Assembly (NCBI RefSeq): GCF_002001105.1
Contig: NZ_MUNP01000070.1
Span: forward strand, 141,093 to 205,092
Origin: Rhodanobacter sp. C06
GTDB lineage: Bacteria > Pseudomonadota > Gammaproteobacteria > Xanthomonadales > Rhodanobacteraceae
Reading direction: 5' to 3'
DNA: 64,000 bases
Part shown: one piece after another, positions 34,307-45,572 of the stretch
Layout of the letters: each line of letters opens with the position of its first letter
How positions within the stretch are numbered: position 1 is the first letter of the stretch
The notes under the pieces: model-generated
The model's database searches: none
Told to the model about the DNA's origin: nothing
The model's input: the letters and a program-made list of their open reading frames with translations, nothing else
Made by a program: the position numbers and the translations under genes

Positions 34307-34851
34307 CCGGGAATTCTCAGCATGTTCCAACTGAACAGTACTTCGCATCGGGTCGCATTACTCGTGCTGGTACTGAGCCAGCACTCGGGCTCGTCAAGGG
34401 TTGCCTGCGAACGGCTATTTGGCGGCACCAAGCCCCGACGCACCTGAGCGTCATTCGGCAGCGCCGCCACGCGGCGGCAGTGAAACACGGCGGACTGGAA
34501 ATCACCGATGCGGTAGTGATCGAATGCGAGGACACACAGATAAACTCTTCGGCACTGTTCGATCTGGAGTTCATCGCCCCGTTTCGTCTCCAGCTCGGCG
34601 CCTTCACGCGCAACCGCAAGCTCAACGCACCACGTCTACACGCCACGATGATGGCAGACGTTTGCATCTCCGCCGATCGAGGCGGCACGGGGCGATCTAT
34701 TTGACCAGCTCAAGGTACCATCGTACGCGTGTGGGCTGTTCGGATCGGGCCTTCTCCAAGGCACGCGTTGGGTGCAGCGCGGTGGTGTTCGATTGCCTCA
34801 ACCGACAGCCTGCTAGCGTGGCTGCAAGGGCGGAACAGTCAGTCGTTGCCA
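34307..34851. other. Gap without a recognisable gene
   Basis: About 545 bases of lower GC between the nos operon and the DUF3247 gene. A frame of 133 codons begins by overlapping the nosL stop, but its product shows no family pattern and has poor codon preference. The gap may be an old insertion or the remnant of a gene. Confidence 0.45.
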
Positions 34852-35154
34852 TCAGTTTTCGCCACCCAGTCCGGAATCAAGATGCTCGACGTGCTCGACC
34901 TGGTCCAACCACAGATTCCAGGCGCCATGCGGTGCGGCTGGACTCTCCAGGGTAATGACGGCGTTGATTCCTTCTTCGCCTTGGGGATCGCGAAACACTT
35001 GCGTACTGGCGCGCACCTTGACGACGCCGGTGTACGTTGTGCCGTTGCGTAATGACAGTACAACGCGACCGTGCGCGGGAAGTTGCGAGATCAGTGTTTC
35101 CAACCGCCCAACGTCAGCGTCAGTGGTGCAGATTCGAGGGGCTTGTTTGCTCAT
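34852..35154 (-). CDS. DUF3247-family small protein
   Basis: A 100-residue soluble protein. The segment LISQLPAHGRVVLSLRNGTT and the later YTGVVKVRASTQVFRDPQGE with WNLWLDQVEHV match the small DUF3247 family seen mainly in xanthomonads. Function is unknown; the fold suggests Sm-like beta strands. The start at 35154 has a GAAGGG ribosome site. It lies 86 bases downstream of acnA on the same strand and may be the last gene of that transcript. Confidence 0.7.
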   Translation of the reverse strand: MSKQAPRICTTDADVGRLETLISQLPAHGRVVLSLRNGTTYTGVVKVRASTQVFRDPQGEEGINAVITLESPAAPHGAWNLWLDQVEHVEHLDSGLGGEN

Positions 35155-35240
35155 GATTCGACCCTTCAACTGAAAGAAACCAATGCATCAAGGTGGGCAC
35201 CAGTTGCCAGCATCAAGCGCAGCACGACGATATAGAGCAC

Positions 35241-38078
<2,838 letters not shown>

Positions 38079-38119
38079 CTAAGGTGCCGTGTTGAATACG
38101 AGCGCGTCCGCGATCGGAT

Positions 38120-38542
38120 TCAGCGCAGACTAATCAATAGCACGGCGAAAATGCCGACCGACATTAGCGCGTAACAGATGCCGTGAATGGCGGCCACCAC
38201 GACGAACCTGACGCGATCGGCATGCATATAGTCTTCGACGATGACCTGCAGACCCAAGCGCAGGTGCTGAAACAGCGCCACCAGCAGCAGGATCATCGGC
38301 ACCGACGTCACTGGTCGCGCGAGCCAGGCCACGAGTTCGGCGTGACCGGCGCGGGTATGGCTGATCAGCGCGGCCAGAAACCATATGAGCAACGGGATCA
38401 GCGCAACCGCCGTGGCCCGCTGCAGCCACCAGTGCGAGGCGCCGGTCTTGGCCGAGCCAAGACCAATGGCCCGGTGCAGCGCCGTGGCGCGATCGCCTGG
38501 GGCGCTGCGCTGCAGCGGGCCATGTCGCTTCCATTCCGACAT
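38120..38542 (-). CDS. sdhD: Succinate dehydrogenase membrane anchor SdhD
   Basis: A 140-residue protein with three membrane helices. ASHWWLQRATAVALIPLLIW is the first helix with the conserved His/Trp-Arg pattern. FQHLRLGLQVIVEDYMH carries the putative haem b His and the typical G-x-Q-V-I-x-E-D-Y end. It pairs with SdhC to hold SdhAB on the membrane and bind quinone. It starts three bases after the sdhC stop. Confidence 0.9.
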   Translation of the reverse strand: MSEWKRHGPLQRSAPGDRATALHRAIGLGSAKTGASHWWLQRATAVALIPLLIWFLAALISHTRAGHAELVAWLARPVTSVPMILLLVALFQHLRLGLQVIVEDYMHADRVRFVVVAAIHGICYALMSVGIFAVLLISLR

Positions 38543-38545
38543 GTG

Positions 38546-38935
38546 CTAGGCCCCCATGCTCAAGGCTATTGCCCAGGTGGCCCCGGTCAGCAGCACACTA
38601 GTCATCACCACACACCAGCCGCTGAGATAGATGTTGCGCAATTCGAACCCGTAATCCAGGTCCCAGGCCAGGTGGCGGATGCCGTTGCACAGGTGATAGA
38701 ACAGCGCAAGCGTCCAGCTGAACAGCAGGACATGTCCGATCCACGAACCCATTAAGCTTTCCAGCGTCGCATACGTGTGGCCACCTTGGACCACGGCGAT
38801 CAGCCAACCGACTAGTGCAAACGCGCCCAGCGCCAGCCAGACGCCACTGGCGCGGTGGGTGATTGAAAGTACCGAGGTCAGTTGCGGCCGGTAGATCTGC
38901 ACATCGGGTGATCGCGGGCGGGGACGGATAGCCAC
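38546..38935 (-). CDS. sdhC: Succinate dehydrogenase cytochrome b556 subunit SdhC
   Basis: A 129-residue protein with three membrane helices. It has RPQLTSVLSITHRASGVWLA (quinone-site Ser and Arg) and the haem-ligand region FYHLCNGIRHLAWDLDYGFE, both SdhC hallmarks. It lies six bases after sdhB. With SdhD it forms the haem b membrane anchor. Confidence 0.93.
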   Translation of the reverse strand: MAIRPRPRSPDVQIYRPQLTSVLSITHRASGVWLALGAFALVGWLIAVVQGGHTYATLESLMGSWIGHVLLFSWTLALFYHLCNGIRHLAWDLDYGFELRNIYLSGWCVVMTSVLLTGATWAIALSMGA

Positions 38936-38941
38936 GGCCGG

Positions 38942-39781
38942 TCACCCGCAGCGCTGCTGCATCATCAGCTTGATCTCGGCAATTTTCTTGCCGGGGTTCA
39001 GGCCTTTGGGGCAGGTGCGCGTACAGTTAAGGATGGTGTGGCAGCGATACAACTTGAACGGATCCTCGAGATCGTCCAGCCGCTCTTCGGTCGCGTCGTC
39101 ACGGCTGTCCACCAGCCAACGATGCGCCTGCAACAACACGGCCGGTCCCAGAAATCGATCGCCGTTCCACCAGTGGCTGGGACAGCCAGAGGTGCAACAG
39201 AAGCAAAGGATGCACTCGTAATCGCCATCGAGTTTCTTGCGCTCCTCCGGCGATTGCAGACGCTCGCTTGTCGGCGGTGGCGTGTTGCTTCGCAACCAGG
39301 GCTTGATGGAGGTGTACTGGGCCAATGCGTGGCTCTGGTCACCGACCAGGTCCTTGACCACGTCCATGTTGTTGAGCGGATACACCGTCGCCGGATCGCT
39401 GATTTCGTCCAGTGAGCGGATGCAGGCGAGCCAATTGGTGCCATCGATATTCATCGCGCAGGAACCGCAAATGCCTTCCCGGCAGGAGCGGCGGAACGTG
39501 AGCGTGGGGTCGACCTCGTTCTTGATCTTGATCAGCGCATCTAGAAGCATCGGCCCGCATTTGTCGCGATCGATGGTATAGGTGTCGATATGGGGACCGC
39601 GGTCGGAGCCTGGATCGTAACGATAAATACGTAGACGCTTGACCCGCGTCGCATTTGTCGGTTCGGGCCAGACTCGACCCTCTTCGATACGCGACGTGGG
39701 GGATGTACCAAGGTTTCCTGGTACTGGAAAACGTTTGGGAAGACGCCAGCTCGAGATCTGCTTGGAGTTTTTGATCAACAT
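38942..39781 (-). CDS. sdhB: Succinate dehydrogenase iron-sulfur subunit SdhB
   Basis: A 279-residue protein. The [2Fe-2S] site is [15 protein letters not shown] plus a downstream Cys in NWLACIRS; the [4Fe-4S] and [3Fe-4S] sites are in [13 protein letters not shown] and [19 protein letters not shown]. The N-terminus is about 40 residues longer than usual before the first strand (RLRIYRYDP). It transfers electrons from SdhA flavin to quinone, but no sdhA is adjacent: the order here is sdhB-C-D, whereas sdhC-D-A-B is common. The start at 39781 follows a purine-rich GAGGG region. Confidence 0.93.
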   Translation of the reverse strand: MLIKNSKQISSWRLPKRFPVPGNLGTSPTSRIEEGRVWPEPTNATRVKRLRIYRYDPGSDRGPHIDTYTIDRDKCGPMLLDALIKIKNEVDPTLTFRRSCREGICGSCAMNIDGTNWLACIRSLDEISDPATVYPLNNMDVVKDLVGDQSHALAQYTSIKPWLRSNTPPPTSERLQSPEERKKLDGDYECILCFCCTSGCPSHWWNGDRFLGPAVLLQAHRWLVDSRDDATEERLDDLEDPFKLYRCHTILNCTRTCPKGLNPGKKIAEIKLMMQQRCG

Positions 39782-39836
39782 GACACCTCCCTCCAATGAT
39801 CAAACCTGTGCTGCTATAACGCTGGAGCGGCGCGTT

Positions 39837-42143
39837 TCAGTGGCCCACTGCAGTTTCCGCACGCATACCCAGATAGCCCTTGGTCGACGCGATTACCAGC
39901 GGAACCGCGCCGAAGATAATGAAGACCAGATCGCCAGGCAACCGCATCCATTCGATCACGTGCGAGCGCGGCATGCTCATGTACTCGACGCTGCGTGCAT
40001 GCCAGTAACCATGCTGCACCACGTCCCAGAGCTGAAGCACACCGCTCGGAAACAGGCTCAGCACCAACATCATCGCGAGCCCAACATTGCTACCCCAGAA
40101 CGCCACCCTGACATACTTCTCGATTCCAGGCCAACGCGCATCGCTGCTGGCCTGGCGCAGGCAGAACACCATCAGGGCAATGGCCAGCATGCCGAACACC
40201 CCCATCAGCGCGGCATGGCCATGGGTCGGTGTGACTTGGGTGCCCACCTCGTAATAGCTGACGATCGGCAGGTTGATGAAGAAGCCGAACATGCCGGCAC
40301 CGACGAAGTTCCAGAAACCTACCGCCATCAGGAAGTAGAACGCCCACTTGTGCGGCACCGCGACTGCTTTGCCGCAAATCTCGCAATCGCCGCGGGTGGT
40401 CCGTACGAAATCCCAGGCATCCAACGTCAGCAAGGTCAGCGGAACGACCTCAAGAACCGAGAACAGGGCCGACAGCGCCATGTTGAAATTGGTGTGCCCG
40501 GTGAAATACCAATGGTGCCCGGTGCCAATCAGGCCGCCGAGGAAATACAGGATCGCGTCCAGGTAGATCACCCTCAACGCTACGTTGCGCTGGGTCAGGC
40601 CCAGTTGATAAAAGGTCAGCGCCACCACCGTGGTGGCGAAGAATTCAAAGAAACCCTCGACCCACAAATGGATGATCCAGAAACGCCAAGTATCGACCAC
40701 CGTGTAATTCGTCTTGGCGCCGAAGAACAACGCCGGCACGTAGAACACCGGGATGGCGACGGCCGCGAACATGAACATTTTCGCCAGCGGTCGTGCCGCC
40801 GGATTGGCCACCGCGCGCGGACGCGCGAGCACCCAGAGGATGGCAAACCAGACCAGCAGGCCGACCACCAGCAGGTACTGCCAGATCCGGCCAAGCTCGA
40901 GGTACTCCCAGCCCTGGTCACCGAGCCAGAACCACCAGTTGCCCAGCTTCTGTTCGATGCCGGCCCAGACGCCGAGCAGGCTGCCGCCGATCACCACCAC
41001 GAAGGCCGCAAACAACACGTGCACCCAACCGGCCAGCCAGCGCGGCTCGTCATCCGGCGCGCGCAGGGAGCGGCCAAGGAACAAGGCGGCAGCGACGTAG
41101 GCGGTGGCGATCCAGAAGATCGCAGTCTGCAAATGCCAAGTACGCAGGAGATTGCTGGGGAAGATGTTCTCCAGCTGGAAGCCATAGAAACTGCCCGGGT
41201 CCGCGCGGAAATGCGCCACGCCACCGCCGACCAGCGTCTGCATCAGAAATAGCAAGGCCACCACGACAAAGAACTTCACTAGCGCACGCTGACCCGGACT
41301 CGATTGTCCCGGCAGCAACTGCGGATGCACATGGTGACCGCGGCTGATCCATCCCAGGTAATCGAACTTGCCGAACGCCAGCAGCACGGTCGCGATGCCG
41401 GCCAGCAGCACCAGCAGGCTCAGCGCGCTCCACAGCAGCGCACTGCCGGTGGCGACATTGCCCACGCTGGGGTCGTAGGGAAAATTGTTGGTGTACGACG
41501 CATCCGTACCCGGCCGCGTCGCCACCGAAGCCCACGCAGCCCAGGTCACGAAAGCGGTGAACTGGTGCAGCTCGGTGGAATCGCTGATCAGATTCGGCTT
41601 GAGCCCGCCATTCCTGGTCGGATCCTTGAAGTAGTTCGCCCAGTAGCCGATCTGCTGCCGGTAGGCGACCGCCTCGGGCTCGATAAGGCGCAACACGCCG
41701 CTCTGCCCATCGTAACGGTTGGTTTTCAGGGTCACCGTCGTTTCCGCATGCACTGCTGCCCGTTGCTGCGCATCCAGCGCGCCCACGGGTTTGCCATACT
41801 GCTTGCCGGCCATGGCCTCGGCGGTGTCCTCACCGAGACGATGCAGCGCTTCGGCGGAATAGTCCGGTCCGAGATACGCGCCATGTCCCCAGATGCTGCC
41901 GTTGTCCATCAGGCCGTATTTGAGAAAGACCGCCTGACCGGCACGGATATCGTCGCCGCTGAACAGCAGTCTGCCCTGAGCGTCCACCACCTGCGAGGGG
42001 ATCGGCGGCGCATTGCGGTAGGCTAGCGAGGTGATGGCCAGCAATCCGGCAAAGCCGATCATCATCACGATCGCCACCGTTCGCAACCACCACGGTGAAA
42101 GTTCGGAATCGTCTTCGGTCAAGGGTTGTGCTGCTTCATTCAT
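39837..42143 (-). CDS. norB: Quinol-dependent nitric oxide reductase (qNor)
   Basis: A 768-residue single-subunit NO reductase. The N-terminal extension (about 1-220) replaces NorC and has a first helix and a periplasmic domain (GDDIRAGQAVFLKYGLMDNG). The haem-copper core has the His ligands in RTWHLQTAIFWIATAY, IHLWVEGFFEFFATT (with the Glu typical of NO reductases), GTGHHWYFTG and PTHGHAALMG. It reduces NO to N2O using quinol, giving the substrate for NosZ. It is followed on the same strand by sdhB after 55 bases. No FNR-type palindrome was found in the gap upstream. Confidence 0.95.
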   Translation of the reverse strand: MNEAAQPLTEDDSELSPWWLRTVAIVMMIGFAGLLAITSLAYRNAPPIPSQVVDAQGRLLFSGDDIRAGQAVFLKYGLMDNGSIWGHGAYLGPDYSAEALHRLGEDTAEAMAGKQYGKPVGALDAQQRAAVHAETTVTLKTNRYDGQSGVLRLIEPEAVAYRQQIGYWANYFKDPTRNGGLKPNLISDSTELHQFTAFVTWAAWASVATRPGTDASYTNNFPYDPSVGNVATGSALLWSALSLLVLLAGIATVLLAFGKFDYLGWISRGHHVHPQLLPGQSSPGQRALVKFFVVVALLFLMQTLVGGGVAHFRADPGSFYGFQLENIFPSNLLRTWHLQTAIFWIATAYVAAALFLGRSLRAPDDEPRWLAGWVHVLFAAFVVVIGGSLLGVWAGIEQKLGNWWFWLGDQGWEYLELGRIWQYLLVVGLLVWFAILWVLARPRAVANPAARPLAKMFMFAAVAIPVFYVPALFFGAKTNYTVVDTWRFWIIHLWVEGFFEFFATTVVALTFYQLGLTQRNVALRVIYLDAILYFLGGLIGTGHHWYFTGHTNFNMALSALFSVLEVVPLTLLTLDAWDFVRTTRGDCEICGKAVAVPHKWAFYFLMAVGFWNFVGAGMFGFFINLPIVSYYEVGTQVTPTHGHAALMGVFGMLAIALMVFCLRQASSDARWPGIEKYVRVAFWGSNVGLAMMLVLSLFPSGVLQLWDVVQHGYWHARSVEYMSMPRSHVIEWMRLPGDLVFIIFGAVPLVIASTKGYLGMRAETAVGH

Positions 42144-42442
42144 CGCTCATCTCCAAGGCAAACCGAAACACCGGAAGCCGCGACATGCCGAAAACAAAAC
42201 CATCAACCACGAGGCGTCCCATTTCAGTTCGCCCAATAAGGTGGGTACGAGAGCCCGACGATCCGTGCCGACTTCTGCAGTCGAACAAAGCCGGCGTCTG
42301 GTATACATCATTTTCTACAAGTGAGTCGACAAATTCCCTACCTGATTAGCGTCGATCCCCAGCCGAGATAATTGCTCGCGGCGCGCAGGATCGGCTCGGG
42401 GCAAGGCTTGCAGAGGGCGACGGCCCGCGCCAGGGCATCTGA

Positions 42443-43769
42443 GCGTGTGCAGAATTTTGTGTAAACGGGATTGGGTTTACAGCTGAGGCATGCGGTCCTC
42501 GAACTGGATGGTAAAGCGGTTGAGCGCGGCCTTCCAATCGCGGATGGGCAACGTCCACCGCTTGCTGATGTTGCGCAGGGCGAGATACAGCAGTTTCATC
42601 AGCGCCTCGTCGCTGGGGAACGCACCGCGGTGCTTGGTCAGCCTGCGCAGTCCGTAGTTGACCGACTCGATGGCGTTGGTGGTGTAGATCACCTTGCGGA
42701 TCTCCGGCGGGTAGTCGAAGAACGGGACCAGCCGCGGCCAGTTGCGCCGCCATGACTGGCCGATCGGCGGATACTCCTCGTCCCACCGCGCCTCGAACTC
42801 GGCGAGCCGCAGTTCGGCCTCCTCGGCGGTGGCGCAGGTGTAGATGCGCTTGAGGTCGGCCGCCACCTCCGGTCGCCGCTTCCACGACACGCAGTTCAGA
42901 CTGTGCCCCACCATGTGCACGATGCACAGTTGCACCGCGTCGTCTGCGGGAACACCGCCTCGATCGCTTCGGGAAAGCCCTTCAGGCCGTCGACGCAGGC
43001 GATGAAGATGTCCTGCACGCCGCGGTTGCGCAGCTCCGTCACCACCTGCATCCAGAACTTCGCGCCCTCGGTCTGGGCCAGCCACAAGCCCAGCACCTCC
43101 TTCTCGCCGGCCGTGGTGATGCCGATGGCCAGGTAGACCGCCTTCACCCGCACCGCGCCCTCGCGCACCTTCACATGGATACAGTCGAGGTAGACGATCG
43201 GGTACACCGGATCCAGCGGCCGGCTCTGCCAGGTCTTCACCTCGTCGACCACGGCATCGGTCACCGAGGAGATCAGGCTGGGCGATACCTCGGCGCCGTA
43301 CATCTCTTCCAGGTGCGCCTGGATCTCGCGCACCGTCAGGCCGCGGGCGTACAGCGACAGGATCTTGTCGTCGAAGCCGGTCCAGCGGGTCTGGTGCTTG
43401 GGGACCAGCTTCGGCTCGAAGGTGCCGTCGCGGTCGCGGGGGATCTCGATGGGCAGTTCGCCGAACTCGCCCTTGAGCGTCTTGCGGCTGCGGCCGTTGC
43501 GGGTGTTGCCGGCGGCGTTGGCCACCGGCTCGTGCTTCTCGTGACCGAGGTGCTCGGTCATCTCTGCATCCAGGGCCTTCTCGACCAGCAGCTTGGTCAG
43601 CTGCTTGAGCAGGCCGTTCTCGCCGATCAGGTCTTCGGGTTTCTGGTAGTTGGCCAACAGACGGCTAAGCAGCTCGTCGGGTACATCGTGCTTGCGTGGG
43701 CTCATGGTGTCTCCGGGTCTGGCGGCAGTCTCCTGCCTGCGACCCGTTTACACAAAATCTAGGACACGC
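42443..43769 (-). mobile_element. IS256-family insertion sequence with terminal inverted repeats
   Basis: About 1.33 kb. The ends are 27-bp imperfect inverted repeats: 42443-42469 reads GCGTGTGCAGAATTTTGTGT then AAACGGG, and 43743-43769 is its reverse complement with four changes. The transposase fills the inside. No convincing 8-9 bp target duplication flanks it (GGCATCTGA left, CCCTCTATG right), so it may be old or rearranged. Confidence 0.8.
42477..43705 (-). pseudogene. IS256-family transposase, frameshifted
   Basis: Two overlapping frames (42896-43705 and 42477-43085) together give a complete Mutator/IS256-type DDE transposase of about 409 residues. The first has [27 protein letters not shown] (first Asp) and [13 protein letters not shown] (second Asp). 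The second has [11 protein letters not shown] and TTNAIESVNYGLRRLTKHRG (Glu). They join near 42940 where FPQT should continue DAVQLCIVH: one base is missing in ACGACGCGG. Unless rescued by programmed frameshifting, the protein is broken. Confidence 0.85.
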
Positions 43770-43990
43770 CCCTCTATGCAGTGCATCGTTCAGATCGCGT
43801 GTCAGCCGCGCCGACGTCTTGTCGAGCGGTTGCGCTGTCGTTTCCACTGCAAGCCACCTGCCCGAAAAAGCGTTCGATACGATGCGTCGACCACCTGCCC
43901 GCATAGGGTCGGAGCCGCTCCGCGCTAGCCCCGATAACCCGGCCTGATCAACCTTCTGTTGGGTTACACAAGATTCTGCACACGCTCCTG
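43743..43990. repeat. Right IS end plus a second IS256-like end sequence
   Basis: Beyond the right end of the element, 43964-43987 reads TTACACAAGATTCTGCACAC followed by GCTC, which matches the left IS end (reverse complement) with one change in 24. The 190 bases between hold no intact gene; a stretch on the minus strand (HRIERFFGQV and, in another frame, LDKTSARLTRDL) is faintly like the C-terminus of IS5-type transposases. Confidence 0.5.
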
Positions 43991-44000
43991 GACGATGCTC

Positions 44001-45572
44001 CTAACAGCCTGATAGAGGCAGAGTTACCACGAAATCGCTACCGCGACCTCGACCAGCGCTGTGCGCAACCACGCTGCCCCCATGTGCCCGCACCAGATCA
44101 CGCACCACCGACAGGCCGACCCCAAGGCCACCGCTGGAATGCGGCAACGCGTCGGCGTCCTGTACAAACAGGTCGAATATCGTCGGCAGAGCCTCGGCAG
44201 AAATGCCGATACCGTTGTCGCGCACGGTGATCACGGCACAGGTATCCAGTAGCACCAGCTCAAGCGCGATCTCGCCTTTCTCGGGCGTGTACTTGCTGGC
44301 ATTGTCCAGCAGGTTGCTGAAGATCTGCGCCAACCGCATCGGGTCGCCGAACATGCGGATCGGCTCCGGCCGTATACACATGCTGAAATGCTGCTGACGA
44401 AGCTCCATGCCAGGCCGGCATGACGCCGCCACCTGGTTGAGAATACTGCCCAGATCGATGTCGCTGCGCTCGATTCGCAGCGTGCTGGTACTCAGGCGCG
44501 AGGCGTCGAGCAGGTCGTCGATCAATCGGGTCATGCAGGTGACCTGGCCATTGATGATCACTTGAAGCCGCTCGACCGGAATTTCGCCGGTGCTGTTGCG
44601 GTTGATCAGCAGGCCGGCGGCGATGCGCAGCGGAGTCAGCGGATTGCGCAATTCATGCGCCACGATCGCCATGTGCTTCAACTGCTGGCGGTGCGCTTCG
44701 GTCGCATCCGCCGCGGATTCCTGTGCTTTCAATGCGGCCAGCACTAGTTGTGCGTTGGCCTCACGCAGATCCTGCAGCGATGGGGTTGGCTCCTGAGGCC
44801 ATGCTCCCAAGTGGGGGTGGAAATCGCCGAACCCGGCGCGCTTGCGACGGTACATGGCAGCATCGGCGTGCTTGATGAGGGTAACCGAGTCTTCACCGTC
44901 ATCCGGGTAGATGCTGATGCCCAGACTTGCCGAAAGCTTCAGTATCTCGCCCCCTACGCTGACAGGCGTCCTGAGCGCCATCAGCATCTCGGCGGCGATC
45001 CGCTCTGCATCGGCGGGCGCCGCGATCGCCGGCAGCAGCACCAGAAATTCGTCGCCACCATAGCGGCACACGGAATCCGATTCGCGCAGCACCGATTGCA
45101 GCGAACGCGCCACGATTTGCAGTACTTCGTCGCCAACCGCGTGCCCGAGGAGGTCATTGATGGGCTTGAAATGATCGAGATCGATAAACACCAGCGCCAG
45201 GCGCCGCCCGTCGCGTCGGGCCATGAGCAGGGCACGTTCCAGCCGATCCAGCATGAAGGCACGGTTGAGCGTCCCGGTCACGACATCGCGCTGGAAGGCC
45301 GCGGTCAAGGTAGCCAGGTCGGCAACGGCCATGGCTGCGATATCGTCAGCATGCAATGCCGCCAGCACCAGTTCCTGGTTGGCTTCCTGCAATTGGATGG
45401 CGTGGCTCTCACTGAGAGAGTGGCGCGCATGAGAAAGTTTCCGCCGCAGTTCCACCAGTTCGTGGCGCAGCCGGGCCGCCTTCTTTTCAAGCAATGCCAG
45501 CGCGTGTTTCGTGGCAGCCTCGGTCGGTTTTGCCTGGTCGGTCATGGCAGTGCTGGCGCGGCGCTCAACCAT
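44001..45572 (-). CDS. Fused GGDEF diguanylate cyclase / sensor histidine kinase
   Basis: A 523-residue cytoplasmic protein (514 if it starts at 45545). An N-terminal coiled coil (about 20-90) leads a GGDEF domain with an intact YGGDEF (172-176) and an RxxD inhibitory site just before it (RESD). A second helix follows and then a kinase core: phospho-acceptor H306 in AIVAHELRNPLTPL, N box FSNLLDNASKYTP, G boxes DNGIGIS and GGLGVGLSVVRDLV. The helix LQEANQELVLAALHADD (62-78) recurs as LREANAQLVLAALKAQE (269-285), an internal signalling-helix repeat. It overlaps the kaiC-like stop by eight bases, so the two are coupled. Confidence 0.88.
   Translation of the reverse strand: MVERRASTAMTDQAKPTEAATKHALALLEKKAARLRHELVELRRKLSHARHSLSESHAIQLQEANQELVLAALHADDIAAMAVADLATLTAAFQRDVVTGTLNRAFMLDRLERALLMARRDGRRLALVFIDLDHFKPINDLLGHAVGDEVLQIVARSLQSVLRESDSVCRYGGDEFLVLLPAIAAPADAERIAAEMLMALRTPVSVGGEILKLSASLGISIYPDDGEDSVTLIKHADAAMYRRKRAGFGDFHPHLGAWPQEPTPSLQDLREANAQLVLAALKAQESAADATEAHRQQLKHMAIVAHELRNPLTPLRIAAGLLINRNSTGEIPVERLQVIINGQVTCMTRLIDDLLDASRLSTSTLRIERSDIDLGSILNQVAASCRPGMELRQQHFSMCIRPEPIRMFGDPMRLAQIFSNLLDNASKYTPEKGEIALELVLLDTCAVITVRDNGIGISAEALPTIFDLFVQDADALPHSSGGLGVGLSVVRDLVRAHGGSVVAHSAGRGRGSDFVVTLPLSGC

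Noticed and set aside
34303..34704. A 133-codon frame overlapping the nosL stop by four bases
   Set aside because: The ATGA overlap looks like coupling, but the product has no family pattern, mixed codon use and a truncated end.
42301..42345. A possible NsrR-type site upstream of qNor
   Set aside because: Only a loose AT-rich half-site resemblance was seen; not enough to list.
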